A stretch of 64,000 nt of DNA. It comes from Cellulophaga sp. Hel_I_12 (GTDB taxonomy: Bacteria; Bacteroidota; Bacteroidia; Flavobacteriales; Flavobacteriaceae). The notes under the pieces were generated by a model. That model was not told where the DNA came from and did no database searches. It saw only the letters and a program-made list of their open reading frames with translations. The stretch spans positions 3,967,127 through 4,031,126 of the forward strand of contig NZ_JUHB01000001.1 of assembly GCF_000799565.1 (NCBI RefSeq). The letters are read 5' to 3'. Shown here in pieces: positions 9,448 through 18,583 of this stretch; position 1 is the stretch's first letter, and each line of letters begins with the position of its first letter. Position numbers and translations under genes: made by a program.

Positions 9448-11157
9448 TTAATGATCCCTGGCTTCTCCAGCGCCACTCGGAATTCTAATATCCTCCACAA
9501 TATCTTGCACCTCTTGCGGTGGATCGGGGGTAAAGCGCATCACGACCAAAGCCACTATAAAGTTAGCAATCATTGCAATACTACCAAAGCCTTCTGGTGA
9601 AATTCCGCCGTTGCCAAAATCAAACCAATATTCGTCGGGTGTACCACCGCCAAACCAGTTAAATTTGAATTTGGTCATATAGAAAAGCATTAATAAAATA
9701 CCGACAACCATTCCAGCAATTGCGCCCTCCTTATTCATTTTTTTATAAAAGATACCAAGAACTATAGCCGGAAAAAAAGAGGCAGCCGCCAAACCAAAGG
9801 CCAAGGCAACAACAGCGGCCACAAAGCCCGGTGGATGAATACCAAAATACCCCGCTATAATCACCGCAATTGTGGCAGCAATACGTGCCGCCCATAATTC
9901 ACCTTGATCGGAGATAGTAGGTTTAAAAATTTTCTTGATTAAATCGTGTGATACCGAGGATGAAATAACTAAAAGCAGACCAGCAGCTGTAGAAAGCGCA
10001 GCGGCCAAACCTCCCGCAGCAACCAGAGCAATAACCCAAGCCGGTAAATCTGCAATTTCAGGATTTGCCAAAACCATTATGTCATTATCAATGGTTAATT
10101 CATTTTTTTCTTTATCAGCCACGTAATTAATAATACCATCCTTATTTTTATCATCGAACTGTAATAAACCAGTTTCTTCCCAGTTTTTAAACCATTCTGG
10201 CATTGTTCCGTAGGCTTGATGACTAACAGTGTTGATAAGGTTTGTTTTTGCAAAAACGGCAACCGCAGGAGCTGTAGTATAGAGTATGGCGATAAGTAGC
10301 AGTGCCAATCCCGCAGATTTTCTGGCATCTTTTACACGTTTCACCGTAAAAAAACGCACAATTACGTGGGGTAAGCCTGCAGTGCCGACCATTAAAGCTA
10401 AGGTTATGGCAAAAATATCAATAACAGATTTAGAACCATCGGTATACGGAGCGAACCCAAGTTCAGTCGAAAGCCCGTTTAATTTTTCTAACAGATACAT
10501 TCCAGAACCGCCATTTACTGTTGTACCCATTCCTAATTGAGGAATAGGATTTCCTGTCATTTGTATCGATATAAAAATGGCAGGCACCATAAATGCAAAA
10601 ATAAGCACACAGTATTGTGCCACTTGGGTATAGGTAATTCCTTTCATTCCTCCTAAAACGGCATAAAACAGCACAATCACCATCCCGATTATGACCCCAG
10701 TTTCAATATCAACTTGAAGAAATCTAGAAAAAACAACACCAACTCCACGCATCTGACCGGCCACATAGGTAAAAGAAACAATCAAAGCGCAAATAACGGC
10801 AACAATTCTAGCCGTTTTAGAATAATAGCGATCTCCAATAAAATCAGGAACCGTAAACTTTCCAAATTTCCGTAAATAGGGGGCTAAAAGTAATGCCAAA
10901 AGTACGTATCCACCTGTCCATCCCATTAAATATACGGAACCGTCATAACCCGAAAAAGCTATAATTCCTGCCATTGAAATGAATGATGCGGCAGACATCC
11001 AATCGGCTGCAGTCGCCATACCATTTGCTAATGGTGAAACGCCACCTCCAGCAACATAAAATTCTTTGGTAGAGCCTGCTCTAGACCAAATGGCAATCCC
11101 AATATATAAAGCAAATGTGATGCCTACTAAAAGATACGTCCATGTTTGAACACTCAT
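9448..11157 (-). CDS. sodium:solute (acetate-type) symporter
   Basis: A 569-residue SSS-family (SLC5-like) carrier with about 13 hydrophobic segments. It begins with the characteristic EFYVAGGGVSPLANGMATAADWMSA region and carries GTAGLPHVIVRFFTVK and ALSTAAGLLLVISSSVSHD. These signatures are shared with ActP-like and VC_2705-type symporters. A hydrophilic insert (DDKNKDGIINYVADKEKNE, about residues 335-350) is characteristic of this subgroup. The DUF4212 gene 29 bp upstream encodes the small partner these carriers usually have, and acs lies downstream, so acetate or a similar short monocarboxylate is the likely substrate. The substrate itself is inferred. Confidence 0.9.
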   Translation of the reverse strand: MSVQTWTYLLVGITFALYIGIAIWSRAGSTKEFYVAGGGVSPLANGMATAADWMSAASFISMAGIIAFSGYDGSVYLMGWTGGYVLLALLLAPYLRKFGKFTVPDFIGDRYYSKTARIVAVICALIVSFTYVAGQMRGVGVVFSRFLQVDIETGVIIGMVIVLFYAVLGGMKGITYTQVAQYCVLIFAFMVPAIFISIQMTGNPIPQLGMGTTVNGGSGMYLLEKLNGLSTELGFAPYTDGSKSVIDIFAITLALMVGTAGLPHVIVRFFTVKRVKDARKSAGLALLLIAILYTTAPAVAVFAKTNLINTVSHQAYGTMPEWFKNWEETGLLQFDDKNKDGIINYVADKEKNELTIDNDIMVLANPEIADLPAWVIALVAAGGLAAALSTAAGLLLVISSSVSHDLIKKIFKPTISDQGELWAARIAATIAVIIAGYFGIHPPGFVAAVVALAFGLAAASFFPAIVLGIFYKKMNKEGAIAGMVVGILLMLFYMTKFKFNWFGGGTPDEYWFDFGNGGISPEGFGSIAMIANFIVALVVMRFTPDPPQEVQDIVEDIRIPSGAGEARDH

Positions 11158-11186
11158 AATTTTTAAGGTTTAGCTTGGGAGTTAAT

Positions 11187-11447
11187 TTATTCGATGTAGC
11201 CATATTTCTTATCTAGCTTATTCATCAAGCGTACATAAACAAATATGAGGATCACAAAAACATAGATTGACCCTTGTTGCGCAAACCAGAAGCCTAATTT
11301 AAAACCACCAATTTGAAAGGCATCAAGGGCTTCTTTAAAAAGAATTCCAGCACCGAAAGAGACAGCAAACCAAATAGAAAGAAGGATAAACAAATAGCGC
11401 ACATTCTCTTTCCAATAAGCGCTTGCTTTTTTTTGGGTTTCAGACAT
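11187..11447 (-). CDS. DUF4212 small symporter subunit
   Basis: An 86-residue protein with two TM helices (YLFILLSIWFAVSFGAGILF and GSIYVFVILIFVYVRLM) and the family's ENVRYLFILLSIW and FWFAQQGSIYVFV stretches. DUF4212 proteins are almost always encoded immediately before an SSS symporter, as here (29 bp gap), and are thought to be an accessory subunit. It is the first gene of the acetate module, so the promoter should lie in the 287 bases upstream, where I see no other feature. Confidence 0.9.
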   Translation of the reverse strand: MSETQKKASAYWKENVRYLFILLSIWFAVSFGAGILFKEALDAFQIGGFKLGFWFAQQGSIYVFVILIFVYVRLMNKLDKKYGYIE

Positions 11448-11734
11448 GGTTAAAGTTTTAGATTGAAACTCGAATATAGTGATTTGTTGTTAAACTTTAT
11501 CAGATACATAGTCCATCATTTCTTTAGATCTTTAAGCTTATGTTGGAAAGTGATTAGCGCTATACCGACTAGTTCTTTTTACTTTCGTCCTTTAAAAATA
11601 TCTTGCCAATCCGAAGAATAACTAGCCCTTGGCAGTTTTAGCTAGGGTGTATTCTAAGGAAATTATTTACTGTTCTGCTGGTATACACGAAATGCCAACT
11701 TTTGGTGGGCTTTATTATTTAAAAGCTATTGGAA

Positions 11735-12811
11735 CTACGAAGGCAAATACAAAACGCCACTTGAAGAATCTCTTTTGGAGCCTGTAACGGCGCATAAGAC
11801 ATTTATTTGCTCGTTAAGTCTTAAAACACCCATTAAGGCAAAAACTAAGGCTTCTTTAAATTCTATAAGTTGTTTTGGTACGGTTTTAATGCTGACCGTT
11901 TCACCTAGTTTATCTTGTAAGGTCTCCAATAGAAAATCATTTAGAGCGCCACCGCCCGTTACGATCAGTGTGTGCTGTGATTTCGTCGTATTTTTCAAAA
12001 TATCTTTTGCCACTTTTTCAGCCACGTGAACCACATGGGTATGTAGAATGTTTTCTAATGTATCTTCGGTAGCATCAATTATTGGCACTACTTTTTCTAC
12101 AAACCATTCATACCCTATAGATTTTGGAAACGGCAAATCATAATAGGCTAAGCGATTTAAATTACTTAACATACTTTGGTTGATTTTTCCCTTTCGTGCT
12201 AATTGTCCTCTATCGTCATACTGAAGTCCCACTTTTCGAGTGGAATAATTTAAGCCCATATTTGCTAAACCAATGTCATAAGCCGTTCTTTTTCCATTTA
12301 AATCAAAGGAAATGTTGCTAATACCACCAAGATTTAAACAAAAATCGTAGTCACCAAAAAACAATTTATCCCCTATAGGTACTAAAGGAGCACCTTGACC
12401 ACCTAGGGCCACATCGTTCGTTCTAAAATCGCAAATGACAGGTATTTCGGCCTCATTGGCTAAATGCTGACCAGATCCAATTTGAAACGTGAGTCCCTTT
12501 TGGGGTTGATGATGTGTGGTATGCCCATGGCTTGCAATGTAATCGACCTCTAGGTCTTGTTCATGGATAAAGGTTTTTGCCTGTTGACCAAGCCAAGTGC
12601 CGTAGCTATTATGAAATTGTAATAATTCATCGGCTGAAAGAAAAATAGAATCTTTAAGTTTTAATTCCATTTCCGAGGTGTACGAAACGCTTTTGCTTGC
12701 TTTTATACGAAACTTCCAAGTACTATTTTCTTCCCAAATATGGCAGTAGGCGAGGTCCAGTCCGTCTAAAGAAGTACCAGACATTAGGCCTATTATTTTA
12801 TATATTTTCAT
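11735..12811 (-). CDS. anmK: anhydro-N-acetylmuramic acid kinase
   Basis: A 358-residue ASKHA-fold kinase. IGLMSGTSLDGLDLAY is the diagnostic N-terminal motif, with GHTTHHQP, CDFRTNDVALGGQGAPLVP, LNLGGISNIS and VTGGGALNDFL following in the expected order. It opens the 1,6-anhydro ring while phosphorylating anhMurNAc to MurNAc-6-P, which MurQ (encoded at 23965-24777) converts to GlcNAc-6-P. Its start overlaps the methyltransferase stop by 4 bp (ATGA-type coupling), so the two are co-translated. Length is normal for the family. Confidence 0.95.
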   Translation of the reverse strand: MKIYKIIGLMSGTSLDGLDLAYCHIWEENSTWKFRIKASKSVSYTSEMELKLKDSIFLSADELLQFHNSYGTWLGQQAKTFIHEQDLEVDYIASHGHTTHHQPQKGLTFQIGSGQHLANEAEIPVICDFRTNDVALGGQGAPLVPIGDKLFFGDYDFCLNLGGISNISFDLNGKRTAYDIGLANMGLNYSTRKVGLQYDDRGQLARKGKINQSMLSNLNRLAYYDLPFPKSIGYEWFVEKVVPIIDATEDTLENILHTHVVHVAEKVAKDILKNTTKSQHTLIVTGGGALNDFLLETLQDKLGETVSIKTVPKQLIEFKEALVFALMGVLRLNEQINVLCAVTGSKRDSSSGVLYLPS

Positions 12812-13476
12812 CTATATTGTGTTTTAAAAATTACAGAAATAGGAATTTGCTGATCGTTATTCACTTCAATGATTTCATTTAAAACTAAACCTGCTTTCTG
12901 AAAATCGCTACTCCAATCTTCAAAAGTTCTCGCATACCACTGGTGTCCGTCTGTGAAGTTGCCCGCTAAACCTTTCCAAGCATCGTCAATCCACTGACTT
13001 TGATAGGGGAGCTGGTTCTGAATTAAAAAGTAGGGGTGTAAGGTCTGAATGATTATTTCACCTTGTTCAACCACACTTTGTTTTAATTCTAGTAAAAGTG
13101 AGACTAAGGTTTTATTTTGATAGATGCAGAAATTAAAAACAGCCGCATCAAAAGGTGCATTAGGTATTTTCTTAGCTTCAATAATATCTTCAAAGCTCAT
13201 ATGATGGTAGACTTCTTTTCCTTTTTTTCTGGCATTTGCTAAAAGAGATGCTGTTGCATCAATCCCGACGGCACTTTTCCCCATACTGGTGATTGCCCTG
13301 CTTAACCAGCCTTCGCCACAACCCATGTCTAAAATTTTTATGGCTTTAGAATTTTTTAAAACAGCAACAATAGCTTCATTGGTGAATTTACGAGACGTGA
13401 TTTGTTCGCTGTCTAGCGCTTTAATCCATTCTTGAGCATTAGTGTCCCATGAGGTTTTGATGGCATTTTTTTTCAT
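12808..13476 (-). CDS. class I SAM-dependent methyltransferase
   Basis: A 222-residue Rossmann-fold methyltransferase. Motif I is ILDMGCGEGWLSRA, the acidic post-I residue is in AVGIDATASLLANA, and NAPFDAAVFNFCIYQ is the motif IV region. The substrate cannot be read from the sequence. It is translationally coupled to anmK downstream, and the DUF559 gene lies upstream. A direct role in peptidoglycan recycling is not established; conserved association would have to be tested in related genomes. Confidence 0.8.
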   Translation of the reverse strand: MKKNAIKTSWDTNAQEWIKALDSEQITSRKFTNEAIVAVLKNSKAIKILDMGCGEGWLSRAITSMGKSAVGIDATASLLANARKKGKEVYHHMSFEDIIEAKKIPNAPFDAAVFNFCIYQNKTLVSLLLELKQSVVEQGEIIIQTLHPYFLIQNQLPYQSQWIDDAWKGLAGNFTDGHQWYARTFEDWSSDFQKAGLVLNEIIEVNNDQQIPISVIFKTQYR

Positions 13477-13597
13477 TTTAGATTATTGTACAGTTATATT
13501 TTTGGATACTACTTTTCTCACAAGCAAAATTTTCACGAATTAAAATAGTGTCACATTAAATGCTTCACTACATTTTTACATTGAATTTATTTTTTTT

Positions 13598-13655
13598 GCT
13601 CCCCTCTTTTTTCAAAGAGGGGAATGAATCCGACTTTAGTCGGAGAAAGGGGAGT
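13598..13655. repeat. REP-like palindromic element, copy 1
   Basis: Nested inverted repeats: outer CTCCCC/GGGGAG, then CCCCTCTTT/AAAGAGGGG with a short loop, then CCGACT/AGTCGG, followed by a T run. It resembles the element at 13702-13760 in composition (CTCCC, CGACT and complementary parts). The two bracket the gap downstream of the DUF559 gene. It may also act as a terminator. Confidence 0.65.
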
Positions 13656-13697
13656 TTTTTTGACTCAACTATTTTTTTGTTTTAAAGTTTACGCTTT

Positions 13698-14141
13698 TTA
13701 ACCCTCCGACTCATCGGCTCTGGCCGATGCGCCACCTCCCTTTAAAAAAAGGGAGGAGCTTTTTTTTATTATACTTTTTTCTAAAAAATTATTACTTATT
13801 TCCATTAGAACAGAACTTAAATTATCAAAAACCATTTTATTTTCAAATCGAATTACTTTGTAACCGAAACTTTCAAGAAATTTGGTTCTTTTTTCATCAT
13901 TTTCTAAGGCATTAGCGTTATTGTGAATTTCTCCATCTAACTCGATGATTAGTTTTTCAGAAGGACAGTAAAAATCAATAATATAATTGCCGATACTATG
14001 CTGTTTGGTGAAACGTCTTCCTTCAAATTTCCTACTTTTTAAATAATTCCAGAGAAAAGCCTCGGCTGGTGTTAAATTGGAACGGAGGTCTTTACGTAAA
14101 GCCGCCAACACTTTTTTTGAATGTAAACTTTCTTTTTTCAT
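13698..14141 (-). CDS. DUF559 / Vsr-like endonuclease domain protein
   Basis: A 147-residue protein with the DUF559 core: LRSNLTPAEAFLWNYLKSR, then GNYIIDFYCPSEKLIIELDG (PD-(D/E)xK-type Asp and ExD) and a terminal GYKVIRFEN. The family is related to very-short-patch and restriction-like nucleases, but its function is unproven. It starts 1 bp after the nagZ stop on the same strand. Its last ~20 codons (KGGGASARADESEG) are translated from a REP-like palindrome, a common oddity of these genes in Flavobacteriaceae. It interrupts an otherwise recycling-dedicated gene string, which suggests later insertion. Confidence 0.85.
   Translation of the reverse strand: MKKESLHSKKVLAALRKDLRSNLTPAEAFLWNYLKSRKFEGRRFTKQHSIGNYIIDFYCPSEKLIIELDGEIHNNANALENDEKRTKFLESFGYKVIRFENKMVFDNLSSVLMEISNNFLEKSIIKKSSSLFLKGGGASARADESEG
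13702..13760. repeat. REP-like palindromic element, copy 2, inside the DUF559 3' end
   Basis: Inverted repeats CCTCC/GGAGG (outer), CATCGGC/GCCGATG around a short loop, and CCTCCCTTT/AAAGGGAGG. The palindrome supplies the last codons and stop of the DUF559 gene. Together with copy 1 it forms a pair of palindromes beside a nuclease gene, reminiscent of REP/RAYT partnerships. Confidence 0.65.
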
Positions 14142-14142
14142 A

Positions 14143-15735
14143 CTAGCTTATTTTAACAGGTATAATACCTTTTGCTGGTAATTTTTCTAGAAAATGTTCT
14201 GCGGCCACTTCTTGGAAAACTTCAAAATTTTGATAGGCAATAACGATAGCTTTTGCATGCCTTGTTTCGATGTGATTTAGCACAAAAGGATTTCCAAAAA
14301 GGTAAAGTATTACTTGTTTTGAGGCTAGTAAATTGTTGATAAAATCAATTTCTTGTTTCGGAATATCAAAATAGTTCGAGGGTTTTGCGTTTGGGGGATA
14401 GATGGCTAAAAGGATATGATCTTCCTCTGTAAGTTTATCCTGAATTTCAAGAAGCGTTGACGTCGCTGTTTTAAAATATGGAAACGCTATATTTTTTTGG
14501 ATGCATTCAAAAAAAGTGGACGTTGTGTCCTCAGATGAAATTTGTATTCCGACAATTTTTTTGTTTTTAAAGTGGTCTAAATCTCCTTTGTACAGCGTTA
14601 AACTTTCCGCTGCAATTTTTTTGTTTACACGGTCCGGATCACTAAGTTGCGTGTTTAAATTTGGATTATCAATTCTAAAAGCCTTTTCTTTTAAGTGCCA
14701 AAGACGCTCAAAACTAGCTTCAATTTGTTGGTTTGAGGCATTTTTATGTATGGCTTCAATTCCTTCTTCGATATGTTCTGCAAAGCATAAAACGTCATTA
14801 CCGGCGTTAAAAGCTTCCCATTCTAATTGCCCTTTTACCGGGTAATTTTTAGAAACCGCATGCATATTTAGGGCATCAGAAATAACGACCCCTTTAAAGT
14901 TCATTTGATTGCGTAACAAATCTTTCAACATTTTTTTAGAAAGGCTAGACGGAATTTCGTCGCCATCGGCCAAAGCAGGAATGGCTAAATGACCCGCCAT
15001 AATGCTATCAACATCTTTATTGATTAATTGTTGAAAAGGGAAAAGTTCATTTTCAAGTAAGGCTGCTTTTGATTTTGTAATTAGCGGCAATCCTAAATGC
15101 GAATCAACTTCAGTGTCACCATGACCAGGAAAATGCTTGATACAGGTTAAAATACCTGCGCTCTCGCTACCCTGTATAAAAGCTAATGCTTTTTGTGTGA
15201 CCTGGTATTTATCTTCTCCAAAAGAGCGATACCCGATAACTGGATTATTAGGATTGTTATTGATGTCGACCACAGGTGCTAAATTCCAATGAATCCCTGC
15301 AACTCTGCAGTCCATAGCTATTTGCTTTCCAAGCTCATAAATTAGGTCGTACTGATTTTGTAGTGCTCCTAGCGTTATAGCATAGGGATACTGAGGCGTA
15401 TTTTCAATACGCATGGCTAAACCCCATTCAGCATCAATACTGATTAATAAGGGATATTTTGCCGCCTTTTGATACCGCTGAATTAGTTTTTTTAAAGTCT
15501 CAAAACTGTCTTTTTTGTACTCAATTTTTTTTTGTCCTTCAAAATTAGTCGCAGCACTTGCCCGACTATGAAAAAAGCATAAACTTCCAATATGTCGTTC
15601 TCGAATTCGTTGTTCTAACTTTTGTATTTCCTCTTCAGAATCGTTGATGAAAGCAGCAGGCATAAAAAGCTGACCAATTTTTTCATGCCTTGTCAATTCT
15701 TTTTTGGTTTTAGTATAGGGTGCTATCTTCATCAT
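14143..15735 (-). CDS. nagZ: GH3 beta-N-acetylglucosaminidase (NagZ-like)
   Basis: A 530-residue GH3 enzyme. The signature KHFPGHGDTEVDSHLGLP is the NagZ-type motif, whose His/Asp act as the acid/base dyad in place of a Glu. GVVISDALNMHAV holds the catalytic nucleophile Asp. A C-terminal extension of about 170 residues goes beyond the minimal NagZ barrel. No signal peptide is seen, so it probably acts in the cytoplasm on muropeptides or GlcNAc-anhMurNAc imported by AmpG. Its start lies 26 bp inside the end of the ampG-like gene; a slightly later Met (residue 2) is equally possible. anmK and murQ products act on what it releases. Confidence 0.88.
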   Translation of the reverse strand: MMKIAPYTKTKKELTRHEKIGQLFMPAAFINDSEEEIQKLEQRIRERHIGSLCFFHSRASAATNFEGQKKIEYKKDSFETLKKLIQRYQKAAKYPLLISIDAEWGLAMRIENTPQYPYAITLGALQNQYDLIYELGKQIAMDCRVAGIHWNLAPVVDINNNPNNPVIGYRSFGEDKYQVTQKALAFIQGSESAGILTCIKHFPGHGDTEVDSHLGLPLITKSKAALLENELFPFQQLINKDVDSIMAGHLAIPALADGDEIPSSLSKKMLKDLLRNQMNFKGVVISDALNMHAVSKNYPVKGQLEWEAFNAGNDVLCFAEHIEEGIEAIHKNASNQQIEASFERLWHLKEKAFRIDNPNLNTQLSDPDRVNKKIAAESLTLYKGDLDHFKNKKIVGIQISSEDTTSTFFECIQKNIAFPYFKTATSTLLEIQDKLTEEDHILLAIYPPNAKPSNYFDIPKQEIDFINNLLASKQVILYLFGNPFVLNHIETRHAKAIVIAYQNFEVFQEVAAEHFLEKLPAKGIIPVKIS

Positions 15736-16999
15736 TCACAATTTCTTTTTTACCAAAATCGGCAGGATATTTTAAATATTTTAATAGTACTAATGCTGGA
15801 AGGGCAGCTATTACCACCCAAACAAAAAATCCGCCATAGCCCAACCATTGTTGCATGTAGCCACTAATCATTCCAGGCAGCATCATTCCAAGTGCCATAA
15901 AACCCGTAGCAATAGCATAGTGCGACGTTTTTGACTTCCCATCGGCGATATAAATTAAATACATTAAAAAAGCAGCGAAACCAAAGCCATAACCAAATTT
16001 TTCAAGCACTACAGTGACAGAAACCGCAACGATATTTGTGGTTTTGCTAAGCGCAATGATGGCATAAAATATATTTGGAATGTTTAGGGATAATACCATG
16101 GGCAACATCCACTTTTTGAGTCCGTCTCTTGAGATTAGAATACCTCCTAAAATTCCCCCTACCGTAAGTGCAATAACACCAATAGTTCCGAATAAAATGC
16201 CAATTTCTTTCGTCGTGTAGCCTAAACCACCTTGTTCCGGGCTGTCTAATAAAAACGGAGAGGCCATTTTTACCAGCTGTGATTCACCCAATCGATAGGT
16301 TAAAATAAAAGCTAAAGCAATTCCGATTTGTGGTTTTTTAAAGAAGGTGATAAACACCTCCATAAAACTTTTAGGCTTTTGAATCGCTATCGTTCCAGAA
16401 GCTTCGTATTTTGGTGTAGCCAAGAAATTTCCAAGGGTTAACAGTAACATTAAAAATGCCGCAGCAGTCATGGTGACACTCCATGCTTTTGTGGGATCTC
16501 CATATTTTTCTTCTAAAAATCCGGCACCAAAAACTAATAAGCCTTCTCCGGTGACCATAGCCAATCTGTAAAAAGTGCTTCGCATCCCTACGAAAAATGA
16601 TTGTTTTTTTTCTGTTAAGCCTAGCATATAATAGCCGTCAGAGGCTATATCGTTGGTGGCAGAAGCAAATGCCGCCATCCAGAAACAGGCTAGCGTAGTG
16701 GTGAAAAACATGCTTGTAGCGGTGGTTAAACCAACACCTAATAAGGCCAAAGCAATGATAAATTGCATGCTTAAAAACCAATTTCGTTTGGTGCTTTTTA
16801 AATCAACAAAAGGACTCCATAAGGGTTTTATAACCCAAGGCAGGTACAATAGACTGGTATATAGACCAATATCTTCATTGCTCACACCAAGTTGCTTGTA
16901 CATAATGACCGATACGGTAACGACTAATACATAGGGCAAACCCTGTGTAAAATACAATATAGGTACCCAAGCCCAAGCACCTTTGTCTTTTTGAATCAT
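15710..16999 (-). CDS. ampG: AmpG-like muropeptide permease (MFS)
   Basis: A 429-residue MFS transporter with about 12-14 TM segments. The opening WVPILYFTQGLPYVLV and LGLYTSLLYLPWVIKPLWSPFVD are characteristic of the AmpG/SLC33 group, and FWMAAFASATNDIASDGYYM is the conserved mid-N-domain stretch. AmpG homologues import GlcNAc-anhMurNAc (peptides) by proton symport. It sits between the GHL10 gene (5 bp gap) and nagZ (26 bp overlap), so operon transcription with them is near certain. Substrate is assigned from family and context. Confidence 0.88.
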   Translation of the reverse strand: MIQKDKGAWAWVPILYFTQGLPYVLVVTVSVIMYKQLGVSNEDIGLYTSLLYLPWVIKPLWSPFVDLKSTKRNWFLSMQFIIALALLGVGLTTATSMFFTTTLACFWMAAFASATNDIASDGYYMLGLTEKKQSFFVGMRSTFYRLAMVTGEGLLVFGAGFLEEKYGDPTKAWSVTMTAAAFLMLLLTLGNFLATPKYEASGTIAIQKPKSFMEVFITFFKKPQIGIALAFILTYRLGESQLVKMASPFLLDSPEQGGLGYTTKEIGILFGTIGVIALTVGGILGGILISRDGLKKWMLPMVLSLNIPNIFYAIIALSKTTNIVAVSVTVVLEKFGYGFGFAAFLMYLIYIADGKSKTSHYAIATGFMALGMMLPGMISGYMQQWLGYGGFFVWVVIAALPALVLLKYLKYPADFGKKEIVNDEDSTLY

Positions 17000-17004
17000 A
17001 TCAG

Positions 17005-18510
17005 CTAGTTTTGCTTTAAAAGTATAAAAATAGGTTCAGTTTTTTGTCCAAATTTATCAGTAAATGCTATGGCGATTTTTTTATGCTTTTTTACCATTTT
17101 CGTTGAAATAGGTAGGGTATTCCCGTTTACCGCTGTAAGGGGTACCAATAGATCCTTTAGGGAAAAACTAGTTTGGTTCGCCTTTGCTTTATACACTAAA
17201 GCATATCTGTAGGGGTCTAAGTTATCAAAACTTAATTGAAGTTTGTCGGGGGTAGTCTTTTTAGAAATCAATATGGGTGTTGCTGGAGTTGTATTTGGTG
17301 CTAAATGAGAAATTGGCGGTAGTGCCATTTGTGCATAATAGTTTCTTTTTAAAATTGTAACCACATCATCATTTGCATTTGGTAAGCTTTTGGCACTAAA
17401 AAAAGCATTGCCTTGTACCTTGTCAATATTTCTAGCTAATTTAATTTGATTGGGTAATTCTCTTTTCTTGTCCCAAGCCTTGTCGTCATTATTCCTAATT
17501 TTGTAAGGACCGTTACCCATATATAAATTAGTATTTGGACTATTTTCTGCCCACCATTCGCTAATCACTTTGTGGGAGGCTACAGGTAGATTAAGACTCC
17601 AATAGGCCTGTGGAATAATATAATCGATCCAACCTTGTTCCATCCAGAGGATAGGGTTGGCATATAAATCATCGTAATTCGTCTGTCCGGCTTGCGTATC
17701 CGAACCCTTAGGATCTGTACTTTTGTTTTTCCAAACGCCAAAGGGGCTCACGCCAAACTGTACCCAAGGTTTTTCTTGTTTGATGTTTTTATGAATTTTT
17801 TGTACTAAAGAATCTACATTGCTTCGGCGCCAATCATCTAAAGATTGATTGGGTAAACCGTAGGTTTTGTAGCTTGAGGCATCATCAAAAACTTCATCTT
17901 TAATTTTATAGGGATAAAAATAATCATCAAAATGAATGGCATCAATATCATATTGCGCAACCACTTCCTCAATTATAGTCACTAAATGTTTTTGTACATC
18001 AGGAAGTCCTGGATTGTAATAGTATTTTTTACCATATTTCAGCATCCAATCTGGATATAGGTTATAATCGTGTTTTTCGCTTAAGGATTCTGTATCTAAA
18101 TTAAACGTGGCTCTATAGGGGTTTAACCAGGCATGAAATTCCATACCTCTTTTATGAGTTTCTGAAATCATCCAGTGTAGTATATTTTCCTCGGTTTTCG
18201 GAGCAACACCTTCTTCCCCTGTTAAATAGCGAGACCAGGGGGCATAGTCCGACTCATAAAAAGCGTCGCCAGCAGTTCGCACTTGCACTATAGCGGCATT
18301 GAAGTTCATTTTTTGATAAAAATCGAGTAGCGCTAGATAGTCTTTTTTCTGTTTTTCGACCGCATCATGCCCGTTTTTTGGCCAATCGATATTCACGACC
18401 GTAGCCACCCAAAAACCTCTAAACTCCCTTTCAGGTTGCGGAATGTTCGATTTAAATAGGCTACAAGAACTCACTAGTAAAGCCAGCAAAAAGAGAGGTA
18501 TTTTATTCAT
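17005..18510 (-). CDS. GHL10 (DUF187) glycoside hydrolase lipoprotein, DigH/YngK-like
   Basis: A 501-residue lipoprotein. I chose ATG 18510 because it gives a compact signal ending in LLVSSC (lipobox), whereas the upstream ATG at 18537 adds nine residues before it. The TIM-barrel domain has REFRGFWVATVVNIDWP, NFNAAIVQVRTAGDAFY, GMEFHAWLNPYRA, IDAIHFDDYFYPY and FGVSPFGVWKNK, all hallmark segments of the GHL10/DUF187 family. E. coli DigH of this family cleaves denuded peptidoglycan glycans. Placement between SusD and AmpG suggests it trims glycan strands at the cell surface or in the periplasm before import. The last ~90 residues form a beta-sandwich-like tail. Confidence 0.88.
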   Translation of the reverse strand: MNKIPLFLLALLVSSCSLFKSNIPQPEREFRGFWVATVVNIDWPKNGHDAVEKQKKDYLALLDFYQKMNFNAAIVQVRTAGDAFYESDYAPWSRYLTGEEGVAPKTEENILHWMISETHKRGMEFHAWLNPYRATFNLDTESLSEKHDYNLYPDWMLKYGKKYYYNPGLPDVQKHLVTIIEEVVAQYDIDAIHFDDYFYPYKIKDEVFDDASSYKTYGLPNQSLDDWRRSNVDSLVQKIHKNIKQEKPWVQFGVSPFGVWKNKSTDPKGSDTQAGQTNYDDLYANPILWMEQGWIDYIIPQAYWSLNLPVASHKVISEWWAENSPNTNLYMGNGPYKIRNNDDKAWDKKRELPNQIKLARNIDKVQGNAFFSAKSLPNANDDVVTILKRNYYAQMALPPISHLAPNTTPATPILISKKTTPDKLQLSFDNLDPYRYALVYKAKANQTSFSLKDLLVPLTAVNGNTLPISTKMVKKHKKIAIAFTDKFGQKTEPIFILLKQN

Positions 18511-18583
18511 ATTATATTTAATAAAAAGGCCTAACATTTTTGTTATAAATGTAGGCCTTTTAAAAACTCAAATTAACTTAATA

